Part shown: in pieces, positions 10,237 through 21,530 of the stretch | Layout: the number at the start of each line of letters is the position of its first letter | How positions within the stretch are numbered: the first letter of the stretch is position 1 | Assembly: GCF_004116385.1 (NCBI RefSeq) | Contig: NZ_PEIB01000011.1 | Location: 62,001-126,000, forward strand | Direction of reading: 5' to 3' | Length of the DNA stretch: 64,000 nt | From: Veronia nyctiphanis | Lineage (GTDB): Bacteria; Pseudomonadota; Gammaproteobacteria; Enterobacterales; Vibrionaceae | Made by a program: the position numbers and the translations under genes | The notes under the pieces: model-generated | Databases searched by the model: none | What the model was told of the DNA's origin: nothing | The model's input: only the letters and a program-made list of their open reading frames with translations

Positions 10237-10266
10237 AAAAGAGCAGCCAAATGGCTGCTCTTTTTT
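10237..10266. terminator. Bidirectional rho-independent terminator
   Basis: AAAAAGAGCAGCC and GGCTGCTCTTTTTT form a long stem with an AAAT loop. It serves the lipoprotein gene on the left and the leftward RND operon on the right, whose reconstructed stop is at 10279. Confidence 0.9.
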
Positions 10267-10278
10267 CGTCATTCACTA

Positions 10279-13200
10279 TTAACTCTGAGTAGTAGGTTTT
10301 GGTTTCCTATTGAATACTCTTTTTACACCAGCGACTGCGCGGAACTTCCCGCCAATATCCTGAAGCATCAGATACAAGCACGGCACCAGTGTCAGACTCA
10401 GCAGGGTTGCAAAGAGAACGGCAAAGCCAGTGCAACCGCCATAGGGACAATAATTCTGGCCTGTAGACTCGTCTCAAACATTATCGGCAATACGCCAGCG
10501 AAAGTCGTAATGGATGTCAGCAATATTGCACGGAAACGCGCACAACCCGCTTCAATGACAGACTCTTTCACCGACAGACCGCTGGCACGGGCTTTGTTGA
10601 TGTAATCTGTCATAACCAACGAGTCATTGATAACAACACCCGCCGCTGCAACAAGACCGAATACAGACATATTGCTCATATCAATGCCAAAGAAGTAGTG
10701 TCCCCATATCGCGCCCGTCAGGCTGAATGGAATCACAGACATGATAATAAGAGGCTGTGCGTAACTTTTTAACGGTATAGCCAGCAGCATATAAACAATG
10801 ATCATACCTGCAATGAAGAACAGGATTTGCTGATCCATCTCAGCTTGTTGTTCTTCCACCGAGCCACTCAATTCTGTTTTAACACTCGGGAATTTGGCTG
10901 TTAAATCAGGGAGTATGTTATCGCGAATATTTTTCACAACCTCGCCAGGTTCAACAACCTGATCATCGATTGAGCCGTAAACATAGACTGAACGGAAACC
11001 ACCTTCTCGACGAATCGAGCTGATCCCTGGTTTTTCGACAATATTCGCAACATCACCCAACATCACTTTGCTGCCATTGGGCGAAGTAATAACAGTGTAA
11101 CGAAGAGCGGACAATGCTTCACGATCGGCTTTCGGATAGCGAACCATGACACGCACTTCCTCACCATCGCGTAAGACACGCTGAGCTTCGCCTCCATAGA
11201 AGCTACCACCCACTTGCTGAGCAATGATTGACAGATCTAAACCAAGGTCATAGGCAACCGGCTTTAATGAAAGTTGAAGCTCTTTGCTGCCATTGTCGAT
11301 GCTTGAGGAGATATCGTATAAACCTTTTTGTCGCTGAAGTGTGCCTATCAGCTCTAAACCTGCTTTATTTAATGTCTCAATATCTGAGCCAAACAACAGG
11401 TAACCAAAGTCTCCGCCTTCTCCGTCACCGATCAGCGAATCTCTGATCGTAAGCGATTTGACGCCAGGCATTGAAGGAATCGCTTCGCGCCAGTATCTGG
11501 CTAGCTCAAAGGTATCGAGTGGACGTAACTCTTCATCAACAAGCTTAACGACTAGTCGGCCCTGATTCCGCCCTTGGGTAAACGACAAGACGCCGTCGAC
11601 CATTGGCTTGCCTGTCTCTTCAACAACCTTTTCTTCAACCTCGGATACTATAGATTCCAGCTTTTTGACCACATCAAGTGTTTGCGCACTCGACACAGTG
11701 TCATTCATAGTGACCATGATTGCCGGGTAGTCATTAGGCACCTTCGGGCTGGGAACAAATCTGACATCGCCAGACTTGAGCAGCCCTGTACTGATTAACA
11801 ATAGGCCACAGAAAACTGCAAATGTCGTCCATCTCCATTTGATGCAAGATGTTACAAAACGACGGTATGGACCATTAACAAATGCAAAAAAGGATTTGTT
11901 AAATTTAGCCCTAAGACTGTTTTCTTTGATGGGTGAGAACTTTGTATTTGCCAAGTGAGCCGGGAGAATCAGTTTGGATTCAATCAAGCTGAATATCAGG
12001 CAGAGAATCACCACAGCAGAGATGTTGGTGAAGAATTGGCCCATAGGCCCGCTTGCCATCATAAAGGGTGCAAATACAGCAATGGATGTCAGTACACCGA
12101 ATGTTGCTGGGGTCGCGACTTTCTTCACCCCTCTCACAACACTCTCAACACCACCACCATCTTTTTCGATTTCGGTGTACGCACTCTCCCCCATCACAAT
12201 GGCATCATCAACGACAATACCCAAAACCATGATGAACGCGAACAGACTAATAATATTGATTGTGACGCCGAAAACCGGCATCAGCATAATCGCGCCAAGA
12301 AAACAGACGGGCAGCCCGACCATCACCCATAGTGCGAGTCTGAGCCTCAAGAAGATACCCAAAAGGATGGCGACCAGAATAGCACCCTGCATCAGGTTCT
12401 TGAGCAGCATATCCAGGCGGCCATTAAGGTAGTACGTCATATCAACAACAGGTACCAGCTCTAACCCTCTTGGTAATGTGTCGCGCTTCTGCTCAACGTA
12501 CTTATTGACTGAGTCTGCTACTGTAATGGAGTTTTGCGAAGCAGTTGCTTTGACAGAAAAGTAAATCGCATTTTGACCTGAGTAGCTGAAGTAACGATCA
12601 CCTTCAGTGAATCCATCTTTGATAGTGGCAATATCACGCAACAGTACCTTCGAACCATTCGGTCCCAACTTTACCGGGATTTGCGCAAACTCCTCACCAC
12701 GATAAAACTGATTTTCAATACGGACGGAGATAAGACCGCTATTCGTATTGACCTGACCTGCGGAAAAATTCGAAGAGTAACGACGGATCGCAGCAGTGAC
12801 ATCGTTTAATGTCAGGTTGTACTTTCTCAGTGTCTCGGGCTCTATCTCAATGGCCACTTCTTCAGCAGGCGCATTGAATTCAACAATCGAAACGTTACTC
12901 AGTTGCAAGAGTTCTTTTTCAATTTCTCTACCGATAGGTTTAAGCTCTTCGGTTGGCCTATCACCTGTCAGTACCAGCTCCACGACATCTTGCTTAAACT
13001 CTATCTGAGTTACCGAAATCGGTTCCATAGCCGAAGGGAAGCCTGAAATCGAATCGACCTTTTGCTTAACCTTATCTTGCACTTCTTTGATGTCGGCATC
13101 AGTGTTTATTTCAAGGGTCAAACTTCCTGAGGCTCTGTTAGCCCTTGACGTCATTTTTTTAATTTCAGTGACATCTTTCAATGACTCCTCAACTTTTATC

Positions 13201-13408
13201 AAGATACTGTCTTCAATTTCCTGCGGCGATGCACCGGGATAAGAGGCAGTAACACTGATATAGTTAAAGTCGATGTTAGGAAACATCTGACGTTGTATCG
13301 TCAAATAACTCACAAGTCCGATAATGATAACGAATATCATCAACAGGTTTGCAGCAACCGAGTTATTGGCAAAGTAGCTATCAGGCCCTTTTCTTTCGTG
13401 GTCTGCAT
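10279..13408 (-). CDS. RND efflux pump inner-membrane transporter, copy 1 (two frameshifts as read)
   Basis: A reconstructed protein of about 1,043 residues with the full RND plan: 12 membrane helices, two large periplasmic loops, and typical stretches such as [16 protein letters not shown] near the N-terminus and [15 protein letters not shown] in helix 10-11. Proton-driven export through a tripartite pump is the family role; substrates are unknown. The true start is ATG 13408 ([11 protein letters not shown]...), 11 bases after the stop of the MFP gene and behind AGGTGG; one base is missing near 13376. A second missing base at 10427 hides the C-terminus, which when restored reads [10 protein letters not shown]...TTQS. 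It is a close paralogue of the transporter at 14881-17972. Confidence 0.88.
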
Positions 13409-13419
13409 ATTCTTCCACC

Positions 13420-14573
13420 TTACTCGACAGATTCAGCGGCAGCATCATCTGCTTTCGCGTTTACCACAGCCATGCCACGCGAAGGATAATCAGGCAACGT
13501 CAATACAACTTGGTCGTCATCCTGCAGGCCATTTTCAACATAGAAAAACGCGCCTGACTGACGAACAACGTTTACGTTACGTGGTTCAAGCTCGCTGTCT
13601 TTGTTAACAATCCATACTAGGTTGTCATTCACAAGCTCTTGAGGAAGCTTAAATACTTGTTTGAGTCGGTTACCATCGAAAGCGACCTCAACGAATGAAC
13701 CAAACTTCAACGGAGACTTTCCTGAATTCAGGCCATACGGGTCTTGGACTCTTACGACTAAGCTCGTCATTCTTGTTGTACTATTTACAACGCCTAAATC
13801 ACGAACGATGGTGCCGTTTCTAACCAAATTCACGTCACCTTTCTCAGTAACGGTGGCAGCAATGCCTTCGACATTTGCTGGCAAAAATTTGTTCTCAAAC
13901 CCGGGATCGGAACCTGTATTTCAGCAGACTCGACATTGTTAAGTACCGCAACACGGCTACCTGTGCTAACAAACTGACCAACACCAATATCGCGAGAGAC
14001 AACTAGCGCATCAAAAGGCGCTTCGACATCACAATTTTTAAGGTCACGTTTTGCCCGTTTTAACGCTGCTTGTGCTGATTTTACGTTTGCTTGAGCGCTT
14101 AATAGCTGCGGTTTACGCAGGTATAAATCTGTTATCTGCTTACTGCTCAGGCTTTTGGCTTGACGCGCTGCAACTTGGCCTTTTGCTTTTTCTTCTACCA
14201 ACATTGCTTTTGCGGATGCGAGGTTTGCTTCTGCCTGCAGTACTGCAGCTTCATAGTTTTCTTTCTCAATTGAAAATAAAACTTCACCACGCTTAACAAT
14301 ACCACCCACAACAAAATTAGGATGCCAGCTAGTTACGGCCCCAGACGCTTGGGAAGAAAGTTGAGTAGCTTCGACGGGAGTTAGTTCACCGTAACCCGTA
14401 ATGCGTACGCTGTGATCAATAGCAGAAACAGGTTCTGTACTCACAGTGGGTTCGGTTTGAATCTTTGCCTTTTCTTCAGGTTCAGGTTTGTTGTCGGCAA
14501 GCGCTGAAAAAACAACACCTGAGCCAACCAAAACAAGAAGAGGCATTAGCCAACGTAACACTTTGATAAACAT
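13420..14573 (-). CDS. RND efflux membrane-fusion protein, copy 1 (frameshifted as read)
   Basis: A 384-residue periplasmic adaptor. It starts with one membrane helix (LMPLLVLVGSGVVF), then the lipoyl half-motifs (WHPNFVVGGIVKRGE and CDVEAPFDALVVSRD) on either side of an alpha-helical hairpin rich in Ala and Lys, then beta-barrel and membrane-proximal domains. This is the standard HlyD/AcrA plan; it links the inner-membrane RND protein to an outer-membrane channel. One A is missing at 13897-13899 (opposite strand T run): adding it turns PGLRTNF into PGFENKFLPANVEG. It is first in the operon with the RND gene 11 bases downstream. No outer-membrane TolC partner lies in the window. Confidence 0.88.
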
Positions 14574-14880
14574 ATTATCCCTTAATTGTTTTCAGTTATT
14601 TTTGTCTACGCATTAAGTCAACAGGACGTGTCAAAAGCTCAGGATTACAGTTCTGACTTTGGACTCTCTATCACAAAATTACACGCAACATTATTGGTCA
14701 ATCTGTATGCTAAATGCAACAAGTATACCAATTAAGACTCACCGATGAGCCAGTGTCCGTTGGGCTTCTAGAGAAGAGGTAACGAGGGGTTTTGAGTGCT
14801 TTTTACTAATTTTTGGTGAAATTTCTCAATTTGGTGAGAAATCCACTGAGGAAGTTTGTTTGAAGAGTCATTCACAAGCT
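14574..14880. other. Gap between the two RND operons
   Basis: About 300 bases between the start of the first adaptor gene and the stop of the second transporter. It should carry the promoter of the left operon. No clear hairpin terminator for the right operon is seen, so read-through is possible. Confidence 0.4.
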
Positions 14881-17800
14881 TTAGTGAGGCTGCCGATTTG
14901 TCGATTTAAATATCAAAGAGAGATCAAGCAACATTAAATACAAACAAGGCACCAGAATAAGCGTTACCAGAGTGGCAAACAAAACGGCAAAACCCAGCGA
15001 GACGGCCATAGGAATAACAAACCTCGCCTGCAAACTGGTCTCAAACATGATGGGTAAGACACCAGCAAACGTCGTAATCGATGTCAGTGTTATCGCCCGA
15101 AAACGCTGACAGCCCGCTTCAACCACTGCTTCCGCGACGCTGATACCTCGCTTTCTGATTTGATTGATAAAATCAGTCATCACTAAGGAGTCGTTGATAA
15201 CAACACCCGCCGCCGCAACCAAACCAAACTTGAAGTCATGCTGATATCTACGTTGAAGGCGAAATGTGCCCATATAGCGCCGATAAAACTGAAGGGAATG
15301 ACGGACATAATGATGAGCGGCTGCCAATAACTATTGAGTGGCACCGCCAACAGAATATAGACAAGTATCAGTGCGGCGATAAAAAAGCCAAGCTGCTCGT
15401 TTCTCTCTTTTCGTTCCTCTTCGACAGCGCCACTTAGCTCGATGGTGGTGTTACTGAAACGCCGTTGAAGGTCTTTGAGCTGGTTGTTTTTCATACTTTC
15501 AATCACGTCGTCTGGCTCTACGATTTCCTCATCAATTGAGCCATAGACATAAACACCGCGACGCCTGTTCTCTCTGCGAATTTCGCTGGTGCCGGGTACC
15601 ATAGAGACATTTGCGATGTCCCCCAGCATAACCTGGCTGCCTGCTGGCGTTGTAATGACGGCATATTGCAAAGATGCAATAGAGTCTCTTATATTCCTCG
15701 GGTACCTGACTTTGACTGCAACTTCTTCCCCATCGCGAAGGACTTTTTGCACTTCAGTACCGTAAAACCCTTCCGAGAGCTGTTGGCCAACCGCTTTAAG
15801 TGTCAGCCCGAGGTCATAAGCAACGGGCTTTAACGACAAGCGAAGTTCCTGACTATTCAAATCAATCGTCGAAGACAAATCATAGATGCCCTCTTTCCCT
15901 GACAACTGCTCCATTAGATATCTACCAGCACGGCTGACCTCAGCAATATCGTTACTGAAAAGCAAAAAGCCAAAGTCATCGCCAGTTTCACCTCTGGCGT
16001 TCACCGTATCTTTAATGACCAAAGACTGAACACCTGGCATTGCTGGCATAATATCCCGCCACCGACGAGATATTTCGAATGCGTTGAGAGGCCGTTCGTT
16101 CTCATCGGCTAATTTGACGACTATGGTTGCTTCCGTATCGCTGCGATTGAAGGCGAGCAAGTCTTGAATAGATTTTAAGCCCGTTTCTTTTTCTACATCT
16201 TTATCAACCTGTTCAATGACACCAACAACGGTCTTTATAGCGTTAACTGTTTGTTCACTGGCGGTGCTGTTGCCCATCGTAATATTAATTACCGGAAAAT
16301 CATGCGGTACTTTGGGTACTAACGTGGTTCTTATGAATCCCCCTTTAACAAGGCCTACACTGAGGACCAAAAGGCCGATAAAAATGCACAGTACCGACCA
16401 TCGCCATCTTAAACACAGAGTAAGAAAGCGCTTGTATGTGCCATTTACAAAGCCGAAAAAGTGACGATTAAACTTAAAACGCCAGCTTGTCTCGGACACA
16501 TCCGAGAATCTGACATGCGCCAAATGCGCAGGGAGAATGAGTTTCGACTCAACAAGACTGAATGCCAGGCAGAGAATAGCAACCGCCGCTATACCGAAGA
16601 AAAACGCGCTGTTACCGCCTGATGAGAAGAGGAAGGGACTGAAAACGGCGATCGTCGTTAAAACACCAAAGGTGGCCGGGGTCGCCACACGCTGCGCACC
16701 TCGTATAACATTATCGACGCCTCCACCATGTTTCTCGATTTCTACACTGGCGCTCTCACCAATGACAATCGCATCGTCAACAACAATGCCGAGTACCATA
16801 ATGAAGCTGAATAAGGTCACAACATTGATACTGACGCCCATCACTGGCATCAACATGACGGCACCAAGAAATGCCACTGGCAGCCCCATCATGACCCAGA
16901 AGGCCAGCTTTACCCGCAGAAATATGCCCAGAAGTAGAGCGACTAAAATAGCACCCTGCAGCAGATTCTTGAGCATCATATCTAGACGCGCATTCAGGTA
17001 GTACGTCATATCAACAATTGTTTCGATACGCACACCGGCTGGCAGCTGCTTTTCCTCAAGGTATTTATTGACGCTTTCAGCAATATCGACCATGTTTTCA
17101 TTTTTTGTCGCCTTCACCGATAAGCTGATGGCGTTCATGCCAGAATACTTGACGTATCTCTCCCGCTCTGTGAAACCGTCTTTTATTTTGGCGATATCGC
17201 CAAGCCTTACCGTCGCTCCATTATTTCCCGTAATAATCGGTAGACGACTGAAAGTATCACCAAGCTTGGCCTGTTTCTCAATGCGAACAAAAATGATTCC
17301 TTTAGCAGTGTTCACCTGCCCGGCCGAGATACTCAATGAGTGGCTCTGAATTGCGTTTTTAACCTGCTGAATCGTAAGGTTGTATTTCCTCAAATTATCC
17401 GGCGACACCTCAATAGCGATTTCAGGTGTGGGCGTCCAAACATTCACGGTTGAAACAGGCGGAAGATTTCGGATCTCATCGCCAATTTTCCTTGCCAAAG
17501 GGGCCAGCTCTTCAACAGTCCTGTTGCCCACCAACACGAGCTGAAGGACATCCTGTTTAAACTCGAACGTCCTTACGTTCAGAGGCTTCATGTCGTCAGG
17601 GAAATCAGAGATAGCATCAACTTTCTCTTTTATTTTGATCAGCGTGTCGTCTAAATCGAGCTTTTTATCGATTTCAAGAGACATGCGGGCTCTGCTTCTT
17701 TTGGCTTCCGACACCACCTTCTTAATGCCATTGACGTCTTTCAGCGCGTCCTCAATTTTTATGATGATGTTTTCTTCGATATCCAAGACGGAAGCGCCGG

Positions 17801-17972
17801 GGTATGAGGCCGTTATATTGATGTAATTTATTTCGATGTTGGGGAACATCTGTCGTTGGATAGAGGTGTAGCTCACCGCTCCCATAATGACGATGAACAT
17901 CATCATTAAATTTGCAGCGACAGGGGTTCTGGCGAAGTACGCAATCAGTCCTTTGTGTTGTTGCTCAGTCAT
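14881..17972 (-). CDS. RND efflux pump inner-membrane transporter, copy 2 (frameshifted as read)
   Basis: About 1,030 residues, with the same architecture as copy 1. The start MTEQQHKGLIAYFARTPVAANL is uninterrupted and gives the model for correcting copy 1. Membrane-helix stretches include [15 protein letters not shown] (helix 4, with the paired Asp that carries protons in this family) and [14 protein letters not shown]. The break is at 15226-15228: one more base on the A run (T on the coding strand) gives [11 protein letters not shown]. It starts 10 bases after the stop of its adaptor gene. Its substrate is unknown. Sequence similarity to copy 1 is obvious along the whole length but well short of identity, so the duplication is not recent. 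Confidence 0.88.
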
Positions 17973-17982
17973 TCAGCAACCC

Positions 17983-19110
17983 CTATTGCGCTGAGGACGG
18001 AAGGGCATTGACCGCCATTCCATTCTGAGGGAAATCAGGCAGAGTAATAACCAACTTATCGCCGTCAGTAATATCCCCCCGCACATACACAAACTCACCA
18101 GACTGATAAATCACGTCAACAGAACGTTTTTCAAGCGTATTGGTGTCATTCACGATCCACACCGACGAATTTTGCAATGCCTCTTGTCTCAGCATGAAAA
18201 CGTCCTCTAATGACTTCCCTGACAACGTAACTGTCGCATATGTACCGAGATTTAACGTAGGCTCACCTGACAACAGAGAGTATGGGTCCTCAATACTGAC
18301 AACCAGGCCTGACATTCTCGTCTTGCTATCAACGATACCAATATTTCGAACAACCTTAGCCGCTCGCAGCCCATTAATGGATTCGGCATTAATTGAAACA
18401 TTGATATCCTGTAATTTGGCGGGCAGGTGTTTGATATCGAAACCAGCAATTGGTAAATGAATTTCCGCTGTTTCGACGTTGCTGAGGGTTGCTAGCTGGG
18501 CCCCCCTATTAACAAACTGCCCTGCTCCCAGAGATTTTGAAATGACTAGCGCATTGAATGGCGAAAGTATTTTGCAATTTTCCAAATCGCGTTTCGCACG
18601 CTGCAGCGCAGCTTTCGCTGACTTCACACGAGCATTTGCACTGAGTAACTGAGGCTTTCGGAGAAACAAAGAGGTGACTTTGTCTTTCGACATTGCTTTC
18701 GCCTGACGAGCAGCAACATCACCCAACGCTTTTTCTTCAATCAACGCGGCTTTGGCAGATGCAAGCTGGGCTTCGGCTTCAATCACAGCGGCTTGATAAT
18801 CATCGTCTTCGACAACAAATAAAACTTCGCCCCGATTCACAATTCCACCGACCACAAAGTTTGGGTGAAGCGGGCCAACAACTCCGGCGACCCGTGACGA
18901 CAAGCTAGTCGATTCAGCGGAAGACACTTCACCAAAGCTTGTCAGCGTCACCTGATGGTCAATTTCTCTTGCGATGGTTATGGTGACACTCGGGATATTT
19001 TTCTCTCTTGGAGGCTTTTCTTTTTTGTCCCCCAATTGGGTCATTACGTAGTAGCCGCCCGCACTGGCGATAAGAATCATGATTGGTAATAACCAACGCA
19101 ACACACTCAC
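17983..19110 (-). CDS. RND efflux membrane-fusion protein, copy 2
   Basis: An intact 375-residue adaptor with an N-terminal membrane anchor (LLPIMILIASAGGYYVM), lipoyl halves at LHPNFVVGGIVNRGE and CKILSPFNALVISKS, a helical hairpin rich in Ala/Lys, and a C-terminus with GDKLVITLPDFPQNGMAV. Nearly every block has a counterpart in the copy 1 adaptor (the PNFVVGGIV and LRKPQLLSA blocks are shared word for word). It leads the right-hand MFP-RND operon. The 250 bases upstream, up to the peroxiredoxin gene, hold its promoter; no dedicated regulator gene sits beside it. Confidence 0.92.
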   Translation of the reverse strand: MSVLRWLLPIMILIASAGGYYVMTQLGDKKEKPPREKNIPSVTITIAREIDHQVTLTSFGEVSSAESTSLSSRVAGVVGPLHPNFVVGGIVNRGEVLFVVEDDDYQAAVIEAEAQLASAKAALIEEKALGDVAARQAKAMSKDKVTSLFLRKPQLLSANARVKSAKAALQRAKRDLENCKILSPFNALVISKSLGAGQFVNRGAQLATLSNVETAEIHLPIAGFDIKHLPAKLQDINVSINAESINGLRAAKVVRNIGIVDSKTRMSGLVVSIEDPYSLLSGEPTLNLGTYATVTLSGKSLEDVFMLRQEALQNSSVWIVNDTNTLEKRSVDVIYQSGEFVYVRGDITDGDKLVITLPDFPQNGMAVNALPSSAQ

Positions 19111-19360
19111 AAATATTCACCTTGCTAAATACAGGCCGCTTAAATGGCGACTTCGTCAAAGGATCGAACAATGAAATACAATGCCAAAGATTACGTTGCT
19201 TATCTTTCTCTTGATTCAGACGCAACGAACAATACCATATAAACAATAGGTCAATATGTTGAAAAGTCAGCAATATATAGCGATGGGGATAAGTGAAAAA
19301 ATTTAGTGAGATGACAAAAAGTGGAAAGTGGAAGCATAGAGCCCCCACTAACGTAAGTAA

Positions 19361-19834
19361 TTACAAATTCGCTAAAACGTATTCAGCTTTACTCACTTCA
19401 AAAGACTTTGGTGCTTCAACGAAAACATCTGTGACAACGCCTTTCTCGATAACCATTGCATAGCGTTGAGAGCGCACACCGCCAAAGCCTGCGGTATCCA
19501 TTTCAAGCCCCAGCGCTTTAGTAAAGCTTGCGTCACCATCTGCCAGCATTGCAATGTCACCGGCATTTTGTGCCTCACCCCATGCTTTCATTACAAATGC
19601 ATCGTTCACAGATACACACGCAACCAAATCCACACCCTTAGCCTTAAGTTCGTCGGCTAATACGACGTAGCCTGGAAGGTGAGCTTCAGAGCATGTTGGC
19701 GTGAATGCACCCGGCACAGCAAATAAAACCACTTTTTTATCTGCAAACAGTTCTCCGACTTGATGTGATTGCATGCCCTCTGAAGTTAGCTCACTCAAAG
19801 TCGCAGACGGTAAAGGTTGGCCTTTTTCAATCAT
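19361..19834 (-). CDS. Peroxiredoxin, Prx5 type
   Basis: A 157-residue thiol peroxidase that reduces hydrogen peroxide and alkyl peroxides. VPGAFTPTCSEAHLPGY contains the peroxidatic Cys with the Thr and downstream Arg pattern of the Prx5 group; a second Cys lies in LVACVSVND. The domain fills the whole protein, with no glutaredoxin fusion. ATG 19834 is preceded by GGAAGGAA; the 19 extra residues upstream in the frame are not part of the family. It would use glutaredoxin or glutathione for recycling. No operon partner is visible. Confidence 0.92.
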   Translation of the reverse strand: MIEKGQPLPSATLSELTSEGMQSHQVGELFADKKVVLFAVPGAFTPTCSEAHLPGYVVLADELKAKGVDLVACVSVNDAFVMKAWGEAQNAGDIAMLADGDASFTKALGLEMDTAGFGGVRSQRYAMVIEKGVVTDVFVEAPKSFEVSKAEYVLANL

Positions 19835-20182
19835 GGTTATTTCCTTCCTACATAGAGATTTGGCCTGATAGTGCACTAAATCAAGCATCAACTGCAGCTA
19901 ATACTTTTATTTATGTGCCTGAGGATCATTTCTGCCCTCAACCGTGAAAAAATTTTTGAACGTCGCCGCAGTAAATGACTCAACACGTTGAATGAATGGT
20001 GCTTTACAGAACAAATGATACGCATCAAAACACAATAATTTCACAGTGTATGCGCTGTGCCTGCGGCACTCAGCAAATACTGTCCATATGACAACTGTGA
20101 CTTCAGCCCACGAGCTGCAGCAATCATCCCTGACCGCACACGAATATCGAGTAACCAATGATGAAATATACGGAAATAAAGC
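19835..20182. other. Divergent intergenic region
   Basis: About 350 bases between the leftward peroxiredoxin and the rightward acetyltransferase. It must contain two promoters. I find no clear OxyR site or other operator by eye, and no gene. Confidence 0.4.
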
Positions 20183-20647
20183 ATGGGAAATATCCAATAC
20201 TTTCCTGCAGCAAAAAACTGCGGGGCAGAATGTGAGGCAGTATTAAGAACATTACCAGAATGGTTTGGCTGTGAAGACTCACTTGCCGAATATGTCTCTG
20301 AAATCGACAACATGGATACATATACCGCGAGAGAATGCGGTAGAACAGTTGGCTTTTTTACGATCAGCGAGCACTTTGAAACTTCAGCAGAGCTGCATGT
20401 TTTGGGTATAGAACGCGAGTATCATCGACATGGAATTGGCAGTCACCTGCTCAAAAATGTCGAAGACGCACTCAGAAGCAAAGGTGTTAAGTTTCTTCAG
20501 GTAAAAACCCTTAGCCCCAAAGCAGGGAATGCAGATTATGCCCTTACGATGAAATTTTACCTAAAGCATGGCTTTATGGCGCTGGAAGACTTCGACGATC
20601 TGTGGGGAGAAGACACCCCTTGCAGGCAGCTCATTAAAGTTCTTTAG
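20183..20647 (+). CDS. GNAT family N-acetyltransferase
   Basis: A 154-residue GNAT protein. The acetyl-CoA site is clear: ELHVLGIEREYHRHGIGSHLL matches motif A (V-x-x-x-x-R/H-x-x-G-x-G). Motif B follows with FYLKHGFMALEDF. The N-terminal third is variable as in all GNATs, so the acetyl acceptor (small molecule, peptide or drug) is unknown. ATG 20183 has only a weak ribosome binding site. It appears to be a single-gene unit; an imperfect hairpin downstream may end it. Confidence 0.85.
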   Translation: MGNIQYFPAAKNCGAECEAVLRTLPEWFGCEDSLAEYVSEIDNMDTYTARECGRTVGFFTISEHFETSAELHVLGIEREYHRHGIGSHLLKNVEDALRSKGVKFLQVKTLSPKAGNADYALTMKFYLKHGFMALEDFDDLWGEDTPCRQLIKVL

Positions 20648-20696
20648 AGCCCGTCAGAGGCTGATAGAAGCAACAACAGCTTCGTTCGACACATCA

Positions 20697-20735
20697 CAGG
20701 TCCGCGGTTCATTATTCATATCGCGGGCCTGATTT
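20697..20735 (+). terminator. Possible terminator hairpin
   Basis: CAGGTCCGCG pairs with CGCGGGCCTG (one wobble) around a 13-base loop, followed by a weak T tract. It may end the GNAT gene. Confidence 0.4.
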
Positions 20736-21088
20736 TATATGGCCGCAACCCGAATAATGTATACGCCTTTTACCAGGGCATCTAACATTAAACAGATATC
20801 ATCATTTTTTCTATTTTTTTTGGAACTAAATTTGACTGACTGACACTGAAAGAAGTCGGTACTGAGTAAGCATTAAAGCAATTACTAATGAATGATGACA
20901 GGTTGTTCATAAAACAAGCCCAATTCAGACAGTTCAAGACTTATTTATAATTATGTCTCGACTTTGAGCCATTCTACTTCGCCAGATTTTTCAGCAACGT
21001 TGCTATGATAAATGTTGCTTAACTATCAAATCAAGACGAAACTGACAGTATTATGGTCAACGGTTATTTATAGGGATTTCATTTAAAG
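20736..21088. other. Intergenic region
   Basis: About 350 AT-rich bases with no recognisable gene; probably the promoter region of the next small reading frame. Confidence 0.35.
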
Positions 21089-21319
21089 ATGAGTTGTAAA
21101 ATTATTCCCATTGGATCAACTCACAAAAGCGCGTCACTTGCAGATAAAAACGACAACAGTGTTGAGCCGTCTTCTGAAAGAAAAGAGAACACGGAAAGAG
21201 TAAGAAAACAATGTCGCAAGTACGAGATAACGCAAGTGGGTGGACGGCGGCTGCCTCCAGAAAAAAGAGAGCTGATCTGCAAATGGAAAATCGCCAACTG
21301 TAAAAGCGACTCTCCTTAG
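21089..21319 (+). CDS. Possible small hypothetical protein (76 aa)
   Basis: A very hydrophilic, basic protein rich in Lys, Arg, Ser and Glu, with four Cys. No domain is recognised. AGGGA lies upstream of the ATG but at a long spacing (13 bases). The second half (QCRKYEITQVGGRRLPPEKRELICKWK) has a more gene-like, ordered look. It could be a DNA- or RNA-binding small protein, but that is a guess. Confidence 0.4.
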   Translation: MSCKIIPIGSTHKSASLADKNDNSVEPSSERKENTERVRKQCRKYEITQVGGRRLPPEKRELICKWKIANCKSDSP

Positions 21320-21498
21320 ATATTCTGCGGGATCCTTTCTCGCGTCTTCATGCCTTATTTTAAACTTTCCCTATCGGTTCCTTCGCTGAAACATTAATCG
21401 CTTGTCGGCTCTCGCTCAAACCAACACATTTTGAACTTATAAGTACCTGGCTACATCCCCCCTAAATATCTCTTGAATCACTTCAACTTTTCAGCTAG

Positions 21499-21517
21499 TG
21501 ATAATAATTATCAATTA
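21499..21517 (+). promoter_or_regulatory. Fur box upstream of the dapD paralogue
   Basis: TGATAATAATTATCAATTA fits the 19-base Fur operator pattern (GATAAT repeats in head-head-tail order) well. It ends 14 bases before ATG 21531 and almost touches the AGGAA ribosome binding site, so Fur bound with iron would block the promoter or translation start region. Confidence 0.7.
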
Positions 21518-21530
21518 CAAGGAAGTTAGA

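Noticed and set aside
11955-12432. Long reading frames on the plus strand inside the RND genes
   Set aside because: They lie fully inside conserved RND sequence on the other strand and have no gene-like composition.
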